Below, piece by piece: positions 41,183-51,153 of a stretch of 64,000 nucleotides of DNA. The stretch lies in the NCBI GenBank assembly GCA_022767125.1, contig JALEPZ010000026.1:1-64000 (forward strand), in the 5' to 3' direction. The first letter of the stretch is position 1. Every line of letters starts with the position of its first letter. A program made the position numbers and the translations under genes. The stretch is from Phocaeicola plebeius. Lineage in GTDB: Bacteria > Bacteroidota > Bacteroidia > Bacteroidales > Bacteroidaceae. The notes under the pieces were generated by a model. The model did no database searches and had not been told where the DNA came from. It saw nothing but the letters and a program-made list of their open reading frames with translations.

Positions 41183-42358
41183 ATGAACAATTTTGTATTT
41201 TATAGCCCTACCGAATTTGTGTTCGGCAGGGAGACAGAGAAACAGACCGGACAGCTGGTGGCCCGTTACGGGGGCCGGCGGGTACTGGTGGTGTACGGAG
41301 GCGGATCGGTGGTCCGCAGCGGACTGCTGCAGCGGGTGGAGGACACTTTGCGCGAGGTCGGACTGGTGTATGTGGAACTGGGCGGTGTGCAGCCGAACCC
41401 TATCGACACGAAGGTGTATGAAGGGATTGAACTGGCGCGTCGGGAAGGAGTGGATTTCCTGCTGGCGGTAGGCGGCGGCTCGGTGATTGATACGGCCAAG
41501 GCGATTGCTGCCGGAGTACCTTACGAAGGGGACTTCTGGGATTTCTATGCCGGTACGGCCAAGGTGGAGAAGGCCCTGCCGGTCGGTGTTGTGCTGACCA
41601 TTCCGGCGGCGGGCAGCGAAGGCTCGGGCAATACGGTCATCACGAAGGTGGAGGGACTGAGGAAGCTGGGATTGCGCACGGTGTATGAGCTGCGTCCCCG
41701 TTTTGCCGTGATGAATCCGGAGCTGACCTTTACGTTGCCTCCGTTCCAGACGGCCTGCGGCATCTGCGACATGATGATCCATATCCTCGAACGGTATTTC
41801 ACCAACACGGAGGAGGTGGAAATCGGCGACCGTCTGTGCGAAGGGACGTTGCTGGCCATCATCCGCGAGGCCTATAAAGTGAAGCAGCATCCCGATGACT
41901 ACCAGGCACGGGCCAACATCATGTGGTGTGGCACGATTGCCCACAACGGCACCTGCGGGGTAGGCAGCGAGGAGGACTGGGCTTCCCACTTCCTGGAGCA
42001 TGAAATCAGTGCCCTGTATGGAGTGACGCACGGAGCCGGACTGGCGGTCATGGTGCCGGCATGGATGACCTTCATGGCTTCCCATCATCCCGAAAAGGTG
42101 GCACAGCTGGCCGAGCGGGTGTTCGGGGTTCCTGTGTCGGAAGACAAGGAGGAGATGGCACTGGCCGCCGTGGCGCGTCTGAAGCATTTCTTCCGCTACA
42201 TGGGCCTGCCTGTCAATTTCCGGGAACTGGGCATCGAGCAGCCCGACATCGATGAACTGGTCCGCAAGCTCCACGAAAACAAGGGAGACCGCCTGGGCAA
42301 TTACATGAAACTGACCATGGACCAGTGCAGGGAAATCTACGAGCTGGCCTGCCGGTAA
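41183..42358 (+). CDS. Iron-containing alcohol dehydrogenase (butanol/lactaldehyde-type)
   Basis: GGGSVIDTAKAIAAG, EHEISALYGVTHGAGLAVMVPAW. Confidence 0.95.
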   Translation: MNNFVFYSPTEFVFGRETEKQTGQLVARYGGRRVLVVYGGGSVVRSGLLQRVEDTLREVGLVYVELGGVQPNPIDTKVYEGIELARREGVDFLLAVGGGSVIDTAKAIAAGVPYEGDFWDFYAGTAKVEKALPVGVVLTIPAAGSEGSGNTVITKVEGLRKLGLRTVYELRPRFAVMNPELTFTLPPFQTACGICDMMIHILERYFTNTEEVEIGDRLCEGTLLAIIREAYKVKQHPDDYQARANIMWCGTIAHNGTCGVGSEEDWASHFLEHEISALYGVTHGAGLAVMVPAWMTFMASHHPEKVAQLAERVFGVPVSEDKEEMALAAVARLKHFFRYMGLPVNFRELGIEQPDIDELVRKLHENKGDRLGNYMKLTMDQCREIYELACR

Positions 42359-42359
42359 T

Positions 42360-42923
42360 TCAGTGTTGCGCCCGGATGCGGCTGAGCGTGTAGATGGACA
42401 CGCCCAAAAAGGCTGCCACGTATTTCAGCTTCACCCGGTTGATGAGGCCGGGATAGCGGAGCAGAAAGTGCTCGTAGCGTTCTTTCGGGGAGAGCTGCAG
42501 ACGGTCCAAAAAGATGTGGCTCAGCTCTTTGTTGACATCCTGGTGCAGCACGCGCCCCCAGTTGGCAATGTCGATGTACTGCCCGTAGAGGGCATTGAGC
42601 CGGTCGATGGGCAGCACGTAAATCTCGCAGTCCTCGATGGTCTCGATGCTCTCGATGGAGGGGTGGCTGTAGTAGAGCGAGTCCATCCCGAAGGTCACGT
42701 CGCCCTCCTTGCTGAACCAGGTGGTGGTGTCCATGCCGTCGTGATGGAACACTGACCGGGCCACGCCTTTCTCGATGAAATAGACCAGTCGGTCGGTGTG
42801 GCCGGAAGCCACTATGCACGTCTCGCGGGGGTAGAACCTTCGTTCCATCCCCGCGGTGAGTGCGTGCAGCGCCTCGTCCGATACGGGATAGGTGGCGCGT
42901 ATTTTCGCTATGATGTTCTGCAT
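42360..42923 (-). CDS. Crp/Fnr family transcriptional regulator
   Basis: cNMP-binding-like domain and C-terminal HTH (VKLKYVAAFLGVSIYTLSRIRAQH). Confidence 0.88.
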   Translation of the reverse strand: MQNIIAKIRATYPVSDEALHALTAGMERRFYPRETCIVASGHTDRLVYFIEKGVARSVFHHDGMDTTTWFSKEGDVTFGMDSLYYSHPSIESIETIEDCEIYVLPIDRLNALYGQYIDIANWGRVLHQDVNKELSHIFLDRLQLSPKERYEHFLLRYPGLINRVKLKYVAAFLGVSIYTLSRIRAQH

Positions 42924-42930
42924 TCGTTGC

Positions 42931-44115
42931 TTATTTCTTGGCTGACGGTGCAAAGGTACGGAATTTCTGCCGTTTCGACAACCATTTCCGCACCGGCTCG
43001 TCGTAGAGTTTCAGGCAGGCCCAGGCTACGAGAATGTTCCAGCCATAGACGCAGAGGGCCGTCTGCCAGGTCTCGCCGAAAGAGAACTGCTCAGTGCGGA
43101 TGAGCCAGGCATAGAACAGGTACATGAAGGGGTAGTGGACGATGTAGAGCGGGTAGGAAAGGTCGCCCAGGAAGCGGCAGATGCGGGTGGAGACGGGGTC
43201 GGTGGTGTCGCCCGACGCGCCGATCCAGACGAGCACGGGGAACACGCAGGCGATGCAGAACATCTCGAATACGCCGTTCCAGAGCAGGGGCGTGTCGGCC
43301 GCGAAATAGGGGACGAACAACAGGGACACCAGAACGGCGGAACAGATCCAGAACGCGCCGCGCACCGGCCGCGGACGGAACCGGCGTGAGAGCAGCAGGC
43401 CGACGGTGAAGGGGAAGAGCATGCGGAGCAGCCCTCCCGTGAAATTGACGCTGTCCAGGGTCCAGCCCACTCCGATGCAGCCGTAGCCCGAGGCGTTGGT
43501 CACGGCAAACACCGTGAGGGCACCGCCGAGGAGGAGGGTCAGTGCCAGCAGGGCCTTGTGGGACAGGCGGCGGATCCACAGGGCATAGAGCAGGTTGCCG
43601 ATGTACTCGAAGAAAAGAGACCAGGCGGGACCGTTCAGGGGGAACAGCTCGCCGTTGCCGCGCACCTCGTAGCAGCAGCCGGGGATGGCGGGCAGGAGCA
43701 GCAAGCCGAAGAGCAGGGCCAGTAGGACGTAGGGAAGGCCGACGTGGGTGCCGTCCCACTGCACACTGCCTTGCACTAAGAAGGTGATGGCACCGATCAG
43801 GGCACCCAGGATGACCATGGGATGGAGACGGATGAGGCGTCGGCGGAGGAAGTCGCGGAAGGTCATCGACCGGTTCCAGCGGTCGTCGTAGGCATAGCCG
43901 ATGACGAAGCCGGACAGCATGAAGAAGAAGTCAACGCATAGGTAACCGTGGTTGATGCACTCTACGGTGGGCTTGGCACCGGCGAAGGCATAGCCTTCGA
44001 ACACGTGATACCACACCACCAACAGGGCGGCTACGCCCCGCAGCCCGTCCAGCAGGTGGTAGTGGGGCTTGGTGTCGCTGAAAGCGGCAGAGGAGGAAAT
44101 GTCGCAGTTTTTCAT
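42931..44115 (-). CDS. Membrane acyltransferase 3 family protein (OatA-like)
   Basis: HYHLLDGLRGVAALLVVWYHVFEG, CVDFFFMLSGFVIGYAY. Confidence 0.92.
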   Translation of the reverse strand: MKNCDISSSAAFSDTKPHYHLLDGLRGVAALLVVWYHVFEGYAFAGAKPTVECINHGYLCVDFFFMLSGFVIGYAYDDRWNRSMTFRDFLRRRLIRLHPMVILGALIGAITFLVQGSVQWDGTHVGLPYVLLALLFGLLLLPAIPGCCYEVRGNGELFPLNGPAWSLFFEYIGNLLYALWIRRLSHKALLALTLLLGGALTVFAVTNASGYGCIGVGWTLDSVNFTGGLLRMLFPFTVGLLLSRRFRPRPVRGAFWICSAVLVSLLFVPYFAADTPLLWNGVFEMFCIACVFPVLVWIGASGDTTDPVSTRICRFLGDLSYPLYIVHYPFMYLFYAWLIRTEQFSFGETWQTALCVYGWNILVAWACLKLYDEPVRKWLSKRQKFRTFAPSAKK

Positions 44116-44152
44116 TTTCAGGATAATTTTAATAGGTGATACATAAGTGGGG

Positions 44153-44160
44153 CAAAGGTA
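44153..44160 (-). promoter_or_regulatory. -7 box (TACCTTTG)
   Basis: caaaggta upstream of the acyltransferase. Confidence 0.5.
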
Positions 44161-44204
44161 CGGACATTTCTTCGTCTGTTTTTTGCTTTTGGGCAAAAAC
44201 AAGC

Positions 44205-44250
44205 GCCCAAGAAGGGGGTAGGCTCCTTGGACGCTCGTTTTTTTTCGTTT
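44205..44250. terminator. Terminator downstream of the DUF349 gene
   Basis: aaacaagcgcccaagaagg...ccttggacgctcgttttttttcg. Confidence 0.6.
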
Positions 44251-44291
44251 CCGTATAGGGTTTGCCGGCTGTCTGCCGGGCCTTCAGGCGG

Positions 44292-46088
44292 TCATTCGGC
44301 CTTCTCGTCGAGGGCAGCGATCTTCTTCTGCACCAGTTCCAGCTCGCCTTTCAGCCGCTCGATCTTGCGCTGGATTTCGGTGACCAGGCTGTTGCCCTTC
44401 TTGGACGACAGGTTGAGGAAGCCGAGGTTGTTCTCGTAGGTCAGGATGTCGCTCTTCAGGCTTTCGTAGTTGCGCACCAGCTTCTCGCGTTCGCGCGAAA
44501 GGCTCTCGCCTCCCCGGCTGATGGACGACTTGAACTTGTTCAGCCGCTTTTCGGAGGCGGTGATGTTCAGCTTGGCAAACAGCTTGTCGACCAGCTGGTG
44601 GAACGTGTCGTACAGGCGGTCTTTTTCCTTATAAGGCACGTGGCCTATGGCGTTCCATTCCTTGATGAGTTGCCGGGTGCGGTCGGAAGTGGCATTGTCG
44701 GTGGTGCCTGCTTCGTCCAGAGCGGCCAGCTGGCGGATAATCTCCTCTTTCTTGGCCATGTTTTCCGTTTCCACCGAACGCTGGGAGGACGTCATCTTGG
44801 CCTTCTGTTCGAAGAAATAGTCGCAGGCGCCGATGAAGCGTTTCCAGATGGCGTCGGAATGCTTTTTGGCCACCGGCCCGATGGTCTTCCATTCCTTTTG
44901 CAGCCGCGTCAGCTGTTCGGAAGTCGTTTTCCAGTCGGTGCTGTTCTTCAGGGTTTCCGCCTGTTCGCAGAGGGCCCGTTTCTTCTCCAGGTTGTCGGCC
45001 ATGTTCTCCTTGACAGACTTGAAGAAGGCCGCCTTGCGCTGGAAAAAGTCATCGCAGGCTGCGCGGAAGCGTTCGAAAATCTTCACGTTCATCTTCTGCG
45101 GAGCATAGCCGATGGTTTTCCATTTAGCCTGCAGGGCCAGGATTTCCTTGGTCTTTTCCTCCCAGTCGTTGAACGTCTTGAGCGTATCGTATTCCATGGA
45201 TTCTGCGATTTCGCAGATCACCGTCTTCTGGTCGAGGTTGTGTTGTTCGCGCTCTTTCAGCTGCTCGAAATGCTGCTGGTGGCGGCGGTTGACCGTGGTG
45301 GAGGCTGCCTTGAAGCGAGCCCAGATGCGTTCGCGCAGTTCTTTGGCCACGGGGCCGATGCTGCGGTATTCCTGGTGCAGCTTCTGCAGCTGGTGGAAGG
45401 CGGAGATGACATCGGCCTCTTCGGCCAGTTTCTCGGCGGCCTCACACAGACGTGTCTTCTGCTCCAGGTTCTTCTTGAAGTCGTATTCGCGGAACTCGTT
45501 GTTCAGCTTCACGCGGTCGTAGAACTTCTCCGTGTAGAGCTGGTAGCTCTTCCACAGTTCGTTGACCTTGGCGGCCGGCACTGCCTTGATGTCGTTCCAT
45601 TCCTGCTGCAGCTGCTTGAAGTCGTTGTAGATGATCCCTGTGTCTTCCCCGCTTTCCGTCAGTTCTTTCATCCGTTCCAGCAGGGCGAGCTTCTTCTGCA
45701 GGTTCTCTTCGAGCAGCTGTTCCTGTTCGGCAGCCAGTGCGCTTCGTTTTTCCTTGATGGAACTCATTACTTCCTTGAAGACATTCTCCATCGGGTCGGG
45801 TGCAGGAGTGAAGTCGTCCGGATTTCCGCCCTCTTCCATAAAACTCTTGCGTGCTGCTTCTTGTGCTGCCTTGTGGTTCTTGTAGAAGGTTTGTTTCAGG
45901 TAGTCGATTTCCTGCTTGTCAGCTTCGCAAGCGTTGAGGTCGATTTCTCTCAAGCGGTTGATGACATCCTCTTGAGTGGATTGCTGTGCATACGTAACGT
46001 GTTGGGTTTCGTCGGCAGCGGGAGTTGTCGTAGCGGCAGCTGCTTCTGTCGCTTCAGGCAAAGGGCGGTAGGTTTCGTTCAATTCCAT
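44292..46088 (-). CDS. DUF349 domain-containing protein
   Basis: Repeated W-x(3)-G-x-A/V motifs (AKWKTIGYAPQK, KEWKTIGPVAKKHSDAIW, KEWNAIGHVPYKEKDRLY) in helical repeats. Confidence 0.93.
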   Translation of the reverse strand: MELNETYRPLPEATEAAAATTTPAADETQHVTYAQQSTQEDVINRLREIDLNACEADKQEIDYLKQTFYKNHKAAQEAARKSFMEEGGNPDDFTPAPDPMENVFKEVMSSIKEKRSALAAEQEQLLEENLQKKLALLERMKELTESGEDTGIIYNDFKQLQQEWNDIKAVPAAKVNELWKSYQLYTEKFYDRVKLNNEFREYDFKKNLEQKTRLCEAAEKLAEEADVISAFHQLQKLHQEYRSIGPVAKELRERIWARFKAASTTVNRRHQQHFEQLKEREQHNLDQKTVICEIAESMEYDTLKTFNDWEEKTKEILALQAKWKTIGYAPQKMNVKIFERFRAACDDFFQRKAAFFKSVKENMADNLEKKRALCEQAETLKNSTDWKTTSEQLTRLQKEWKTIGPVAKKHSDAIWKRFIGACDYFFEQKAKMTSSQRSVETENMAKKEEIIRQLAALDEAGTTDNATSDRTRQLIKEWNAIGHVPYKEKDRLYDTFHQLVDKLFAKLNITASEKRLNKFKSSISRGGESLSREREKLVRNYESLKSDILTYENNLGFLNLSSKKGNSLVTEIQRKIERLKGELELVQKKIAALDEKAE

Positions 46089-46220
46089 CGTATGAGATTT
46101 TAAAGATAGTATTTTCTTCTTCCGAAGATATTCTCGACAAATTAAGCTAAAAAGTTTTATTTATCATAGTCTTTTTTCGATTTTTTTCTAAAAACACGAA
46201 AAAAAGTCATAGAGGGCAGC

Positions 46221-47561
46221 CTAAGAGAGCATCACGGTGATGCCCATGTAAATCAGCATGCCGATGATGTCGTTCGTGATGGAGATGAACGGTCCCGTAG
46301 CGATGGCCGGGTCTACCTTCAGCTTTTCCAGGGTCATGGGTACCAGCGTGCCGAAGATGGAGGCGAACATGACGACGGCAAACAGGCTGATGGAGACGGA
46401 GTAGCATACCGTGGCAGTGGGTCCGAAGCGGACGAAGTTGTAGACATACACCAGCATGGAGATGATGCTGGCATTGATGAGGGCCACGACCGACTCTTTC
46501 AGGATCTGCTTCCACGTGTTGTCCGAGTCGAGCGAATTGTTGGCCAGTCCCTGTACGACCAGGGCCGACGACTGGGTACCCACGTTTCCGCCCGTACCGC
46601 CGATGAGCGGAATGTAGAGGGCCATTTCGGGATGGGCGGCAAAGGTGGTGTCGAAATTGCCGAGAATCATGGAGTTGGCAATTCCTCCGAACATGCCGAT
46701 GAGCAGCCAGGGCAGGCGGGCACTGGTCTGGCGCAGCACGCTGTCGTCCGACTCTACGTCGGTTGACAGACCGGATGCCAACTGGTAATCGCGTTCGGCC
46801 TGTTCGCGCACCTCGTCCATCACGTCGTCTACGGTGATGCGTCCCACCAGCCGGCCGATGCTGTCCACCACGGGGACGGCCACCAGGTTGTATTTCTCGA
46901 TGGCCTGCACCACCTCTTCGATGGGCGTGTCCACCCTCACGGAGATGGGGTCTTTCTTCATCACGTGCTTCACCTTCGATACCGAGGGGCTGGTCACCAT
47001 CTTCTTCAGGGGGAAGACGCCGCGCAGCCGTTCGTCGTCGTCGACCACGTAGACATAGTAGATTTCGTCCATATCTTCGGCCTGGAGGCGCATTTCGCGC
47101 AGGCATTCGGGCATACTCCAGTTCTCGTTGACAATGACCATTTCCGTGCCCATCAGACCGCCGGCGGTGTCTTCGTCGTACTTCAGCAGGTCCACGATGT
47201 CGCCGGCCTGCTCGATGTCCTCGATGTGGGAGAGGATTTCCTCCTGCTTGTCTTCGTCCATCTCGCGGATGATGTCGACGGCATCGTCCGAGTCCATGTA
47301 GTCCACGAACCGTTTGGCGATGGTTTCGGAGGGCAGGATGTCGAGAAATTCCTTTCGGGCATCTTCGTCCATCTCGATGAGCACGTCGGCCGCTTTCTCG
47401 TTGTCCAGCAGCAGGTAGATGAACCGTGCCTCTTCTGCATCCAGTTCGTTGCACAGCTCAGCGATGTCTGCCGGGTGGAGTTCGCCCAGCAGCTCTTTCA
47501 GTTCGTCCGACTTCTTGTCGGCAATCAGTTCCGATACTTTGTTTACTTCTTCGTTTTCCAT
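46221..47561 (-). CDS. mgtE: Magnesium transporter MgtE
   Basis: N-terminal MgtE domain, tandem CBS, MALYIPLIGGTGGNVGTQSSALVVQGLA. Confidence 0.96.
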   Translation of the reverse strand: MENEEVNKVSELIADKKSDELKELLGELHPADIAELCNELDAEEARFIYLLLDNEKAADVLIEMDEDARKEFLDILPSETIAKRFVDYMDSDDAVDIIREMDEDKQEEILSHIEDIEQAGDIVDLLKYDEDTAGGLMGTEMVIVNENWSMPECLREMRLQAEDMDEIYYVYVVDDDERLRGVFPLKKMVTSPSVSKVKHVMKKDPISVRVDTPIEEVVQAIEKYNLVAVPVVDSIGRLVGRITVDDVMDEVREQAERDYQLASGLSTDVESDDSVLRQTSARLPWLLIGMFGGIANSMILGNFDTTFAAHPEMALYIPLIGGTGGNVGTQSSALVVQGLANNSLDSDNTWKQILKESVVALINASIISMLVYVYNFVRFGPTATVCYSVSISLFAVVMFASIFGTLVPMTLEKLKVDPAIATGPFISITNDIIGMLIYMGITVMLS

Positions 47562-47574
47562 ACGGACAGTCGTT

Positions 47575-48366
47575 TTATAAAGATTCCGCCAGGGCTTGTT
47601 CTACCCGGTTGGTGAGGTCGACAAAGTCGGCTACCGAGAGTTGCTCAGGCCGTTTGTTGAAGAGGGGGTCTGCGCTCAGCGGGTGCCCTTTTTCCAGGAT
47701 GGGGGAGATGGAGTTGCGCAGGGTCTTGCGGCGCTGGTTGAAGGTGGTCTTCACGATTTGCTTGAACAGCCGCTCGTTGCAGCCCAGTTCCTGCGTGTCG
47801 TTGCGGGTCATGCGGATGACCGCACTCTTTACCTTGGGAGGAGGATTGAACACGTGCTCATGGACGGTGAACAGGTATTCCACCCGGTACCATGCCTGGA
47901 TCAGCACGCTCAGGATGCCGTAGGTCTTGCTGCCCGGCGCGGCGGCTATGCGTTCGGCCACCTCTTTTTGGATCATGCCCGTGCAGCAGGGGATGAGTTG
48001 CTTGTAGTCGAGCATCTTGAAAAAGATCTGGCTCGATATGTTGTAGGGGTAGTTGCCGGTCAGGACGAACGGCCGTCCGCCGAATACCTCGTCGAGCCGC
48101 ATCTTCAGGAAATCCTGCTCGATGATGTGGTCGCCCAGCTGGGGAAAGTGCTCGTGCAGGTAGGCCACCGATTCGTAGTCCAGCTCCACGGCCTTCACTT
48201 CCCTCCCTTTGGGCAGGAGGAACTGGGTAAGCACCCCCATGCCCGGCCCCACTTCCAGTAGGGGCAGGCCCGGACAGGCGTCCACCGTGTCGGCGATGGC
48301 CTGGGCTACCTGCAGGTCCTTCAGGAAATGCTGCCCCAAAAACTTCTTTGGCTTTACTGATTTCAT
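47575..48366 (-). CDS. rsmA: 16S rRNA (adenine1518/1519-N6)-dimethyltransferase
   Basis: KPKKFLGQHFLKDLQVAQAI, LEVGPGMGVLTQFLL, LTGNYPYNISSQIFFKML. Confidence 0.97.
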   Translation of the reverse strand: MKSVKPKKFLGQHFLKDLQVAQAIADTVDACPGLPLLEVGPGMGVLTQFLLPKGREVKAVELDYESVAYLHEHFPQLGDHIIEQDFLKMRLDEVFGGRPFVLTGNYPYNISSQIFFKMLDYKQLIPCCTGMIQKEVAERIAAAPGSKTYGILSVLIQAWYRVEYLFTVHEHVFNPPPKVKSAVIRMTRNDTQELGCNERLFKQIVKTTFNQRRKTLRNSISPILEKGHPLSADPLFNKRPEQLSVADFVDLTNRVEQALAESL

Positions 48367-48378
48367 TCCTTATTATTT

Positions 48379-48404
48379 ATTATCTTTGCGACGTGCAAAG
48401 ATAA
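48379..48404. promoter_or_regulatory. Overlapping divergent promoters forming a perfect palindrome
   Basis: tTATCTTTGc-gacgt-gCAAAGATAa: two TAnnTTTG boxes facing each other. Confidence 0.6.
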
Positions 48405-48431
48405 CATTAATCTTTAATATAGGAATAAGTT

Positions 48432-49442
48432 TTGGAACGAAGTACGATAAAAAAGAGGATAAACAAGTCCTTGCAGGTGGGTTTCCCGCTTCTTCTGGGG
48501 GCCGCCATTCTGGTCTGGACCTATCATGGATTCGATTTTGCCCATCTGTGGAGCGTGTTCGACCAGGGTATCGATTACGGATGGATGGGCGTGTCGCTGC
48601 TCTTTGGCGTCCTGGCCCATGTGTTGCGGGGCTGGCGGTGGAACCTGGCCCTGGCTCCTTTGGGGGAATTTCCCCGCCGTTCCGACAGTGTCTATGCCGT
48701 CTTCGTGTCTTATGCGGCCAATCTGGTGCTGCCCCGGGTGGGGGAGGTGTCGCGCTGCGGCATCCTGGCCAAGTATGACGGGGTGTCGTTTGCCCGTTCG
48801 CTGGGGACGGTGGTGACCGAGCGGCTGGTCGATTCGGTGTGCATCCTGCTCGTCACGCTGTCCACCCTGCTGGTGCAGTCGTCGACGTTTGCCCGTTTCT
48901 TCCACCAGACGGGGACCGACGGGGCCTTCTTTCTCCACCTCTTCTCGACCACCAATTTCTACATCACCCTCCTTTGCCTGGCGGCAATGGGGGTCCTGGC
49001 CGTCTGGCTGGTGCGCAACCTCACCCTCTTCGGCCGCCTGCGGGGGCTGTTGCAAGGCATCTGGCAGGGCTGTCTGTCCATCCGCCATGTTCGCCGTCCC
49101 TGGCTTTACCTTATATATACTATAGGCATCTGGGCCTGCTACTTCTTCCATTTCTATCTCACCTTCTACTGTTTCAGCTTCACGGCCCATCTGGGGTGGG
49201 CGGCCGGCATGGCCTTGTTCGTGGCCGGCAGCATAGCGGTCATCGTCCCTACCCCCAACGGAGCCGGGCCGTGGCACTTTGCCATCATCACGCTGATGAT
49301 GATGTATGGCATCCCGAAGGAGGATGCGGGAATTTTTGCCCTGATTGTGCATGGAATCCAAACTTTTTTATTAATTTTGTTGGGTATTTACGGATTGGTG
49401 GCTTTGCCGCTGACCCACCCACTATCAACTCAAAAAAAATAG
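48432..49442 (+). CDS. Lysylphosphatidylglycerol synthase TM-like / UPF0104 flippase-like membrane protein
   Basis: Multi-TM, RGWRWNLALAPLG, VLPRVGEVSRCGILAKYDG, VIVPTPNGAGPWHFAI; TTG start. Confidence 0.9.
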   Translation: MERSTIKKRINKSLQVGFPLLLGAAILVWTYHGFDFAHLWSVFDQGIDYGWMGVSLLFGVLAHVLRGWRWNLALAPLGEFPRRSDSVYAVFVSYAANLVLPRVGEVSRCGILAKYDGVSFARSLGTVVTERLVDSVCILLVTLSTLLVQSSTFARFFHQTGTDGAFFLHLFSTTNFYITLLCLAAMGVLAVWLVRNLTLFGRLRGLLQGIWQGCLSIRHVRRPWLYLIYTIGIWACYFFHFYLTFYCFSFTAHLGWAAGMALFVAGSIAVIVPTPNGAGPWHFAIITLMMMYGIPKEDAGIFALIVHGIQTFLLILLGIYGLVALPLTHPLSTQKK

Positions 49443-49446
49443 TCGT

Positions 49447-50904
49447 ATGAGCGAAATCCTTTCATTAGCGCCACAACAAGTGTGGAAAAACTTTTATGCG
49501 TTAACGCAAGTTCCCCGTCCGTCCGGGCATCTGCAGCAAATCCAGGCCTTCCTGCTGGAGTTCGGCCGGCAGGCCGGAGTGGAAACCTTCCAGGATGAGG
49601 CGGGAAACATCATCTACCGCAAGCCGGCTGCTCCGGGCATGGAGAACCGCAAGACGGTTATCCTGCAGGCACACATGGACATGGTGCCGCAGAAGACCAA
49701 GGACACGCAGCATGATTTCGAGAAAGACCCTATACAGACCTATATCGACGGCGAATGGGTGCGGGCCAAGGGGACGACACTGGGCGCCGACAACGGTATG
49801 GGGGTGGCGGCCATCATGGCCGTGATGGAAGACAAGACCCTGAAGCACGGTCCGCTGGTGGGACTGGTGACGGCCGATGAGGAGACCGGTTTGTTCGGGG
49901 CCTTCGGCCTGAAGCCCGGCACCATCGAGGGAGATATCCTGCTCAACCTCGACTCGGAGGAGGAAGGCGAGCTGTACATCGGCTGCGCCGGCGGCGAGGA
50001 CCTGAGCGCTACCCTGGAATACAAGGAAGCACCGACCGACCCGGACGACGTGGCCTTGAAGGTGACGCTGAAGGGACTGCGCGGTGGGCATTCCGGCCTC
50101 CAGATCGGCTGGGGACATGCCAACGCCAACAAGCTGATGGCCCGCTTCCTGAATCAGGTGATTGCCTATGACGAGGCGTGCCTCGTGTCGTGGAACGGTG
50201 GCAACATGCGCAACGCCATCCCGCGCGAGTGTGAGGTGGTCATCACCGTACCGCCTTCTGAAGTGGAAGACGTAGAGGCCTTTGTGGGCGAATGCGAGCA
50301 GGTGTGGCGCGATGAGTTCGCTCCCATTGAGGAAGGACTGAGCTTCCAGTGCGAACGGGTGGAACTGCCTGCGCTGATGGTGCCCGAAGAAATCCGCGAC
50401 AACCTGGTGGATGCCATCTATGCCTGCCCGAACGGCGTGGAGCGGTTCATTCCTACTATCCCCGACACGGTGGAGACCTCGTCGAACCTGGCCATCGTGG
50501 AGATTGGCGGCGGCAAGGCGTCCGTGCAGGTGCTGACCCGCAGCGCGCGTGAGTCGATGAAGGATTATCGCAACACGGCGTTGGAGAGCTGTTTCTCCAT
50601 GGCCGGCATGCACGTGGAGCGCAGCGGCAGCTATTCGGGCTGGGAGCCGGATGTCAACTCGCCTATCCTGCACGCCATGAAGAAGAGCTATGCGGCCCAG
50701 TTCGGTGCGGAACCCGAAGTGAAGGTCATCCATGCGGGTCTGGAATGCGGTATCATCGGTGCTGTCATTCCGGGGCTGGACATGATTTCCTTCGGTCCTA
50801 CGTTGCAGTGCCCGCACACGCCCGAAGAGCGTTGCCTCATCCCGACGGTCGGCAAGTTCTACGACTTCCTGCTGGCTACGCTGGAGAATACGCCCGTGAA
50901 GTAA
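49447..50904 (+). CDS. pepD: Aminoacyl-histidine dipeptidase (M20 family)
   Basis: VILQAHMDMVPQK, TLGADNGMGVAAIMAVMED, LVTADEETGLFGA. Confidence 0.96.
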   Translation: MSEILSLAPQQVWKNFYALTQVPRPSGHLQQIQAFLLEFGRQAGVETFQDEAGNIIYRKPAAPGMENRKTVILQAHMDMVPQKTKDTQHDFEKDPIQTYIDGEWVRAKGTTLGADNGMGVAAIMAVMEDKTLKHGPLVGLVTADEETGLFGAFGLKPGTIEGDILLNLDSEEEGELYIGCAGGEDLSATLEYKEAPTDPDDVALKVTLKGLRGGHSGLQIGWGHANANKLMARFLNQVIAYDEACLVSWNGGNMRNAIPRECEVVITVPPSEVEDVEAFVGECEQVWRDEFAPIEEGLSFQCERVELPALMVPEEIRDNLVDAIYACPNGVERFIPTIPDTVETSSNLAIVEIGGGKASVQVLTRSARESMKDYRNTALESCFSMAGMHVERSGSYSGWEPDVNSPILHAMKKSYAAQFGAEPEVKVIHAGLECGIIGAVIPGLDMISFGPTLQCPHTPEERCLIPTVGKFYDFLLATLENTPVK

Positions 50905-50931
50905 AGGTGCGTCACGGTAGTGTACCTGACG

Positions 50932-51037
50932 ATTGGACATTCTGAATGGAAGGGCATTCCCTACCCAATTGTCATTCTGAATGGGAAGGAATTCCCTACC
51001 AGATTGTCATTCTGAATGGAAGGGCATTCCCTACCAA
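50932..51037. repeat. Three tandem ~35-bp units
   Basis: attg(t)cattctgaatggaagggcattccctacca at 50932, 50968, 51003. Confidence 0.9.
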
Positions 51038-51039
51038 AT

Positions 51040-51114
51040 TGTCATTCTGAACGTAGTGAAGAATCTGTAAGCACCAGTGTATGTATTCAGGTTCTTCCCT
51101 TCGTTCAGAACGGC
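51040..51114. repeat. Dispersed hairpin repeat (tgtcat family)
   Basis: tgtcattctgaacgtagtgaagaatctg...ttcaggttcttcccttcgttcagaacggca. Confidence 0.8.
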
Positions 51115-51153
51115 AAATAAATTGTTAGCCATTTTTTTTAACAGCATCCTTCT

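Noticed and set aside
44262-46103. 613-aa ORF on + strand
   Set aside because: Antisense of the DUF349 gene; Phe/Leu/Val-rich shadow ORF
46207-47454. 415-aa ORF in another minus frame
   Set aside because: Overlaps mgtE completely; Arg/Gly/His-rich out-of-frame translation
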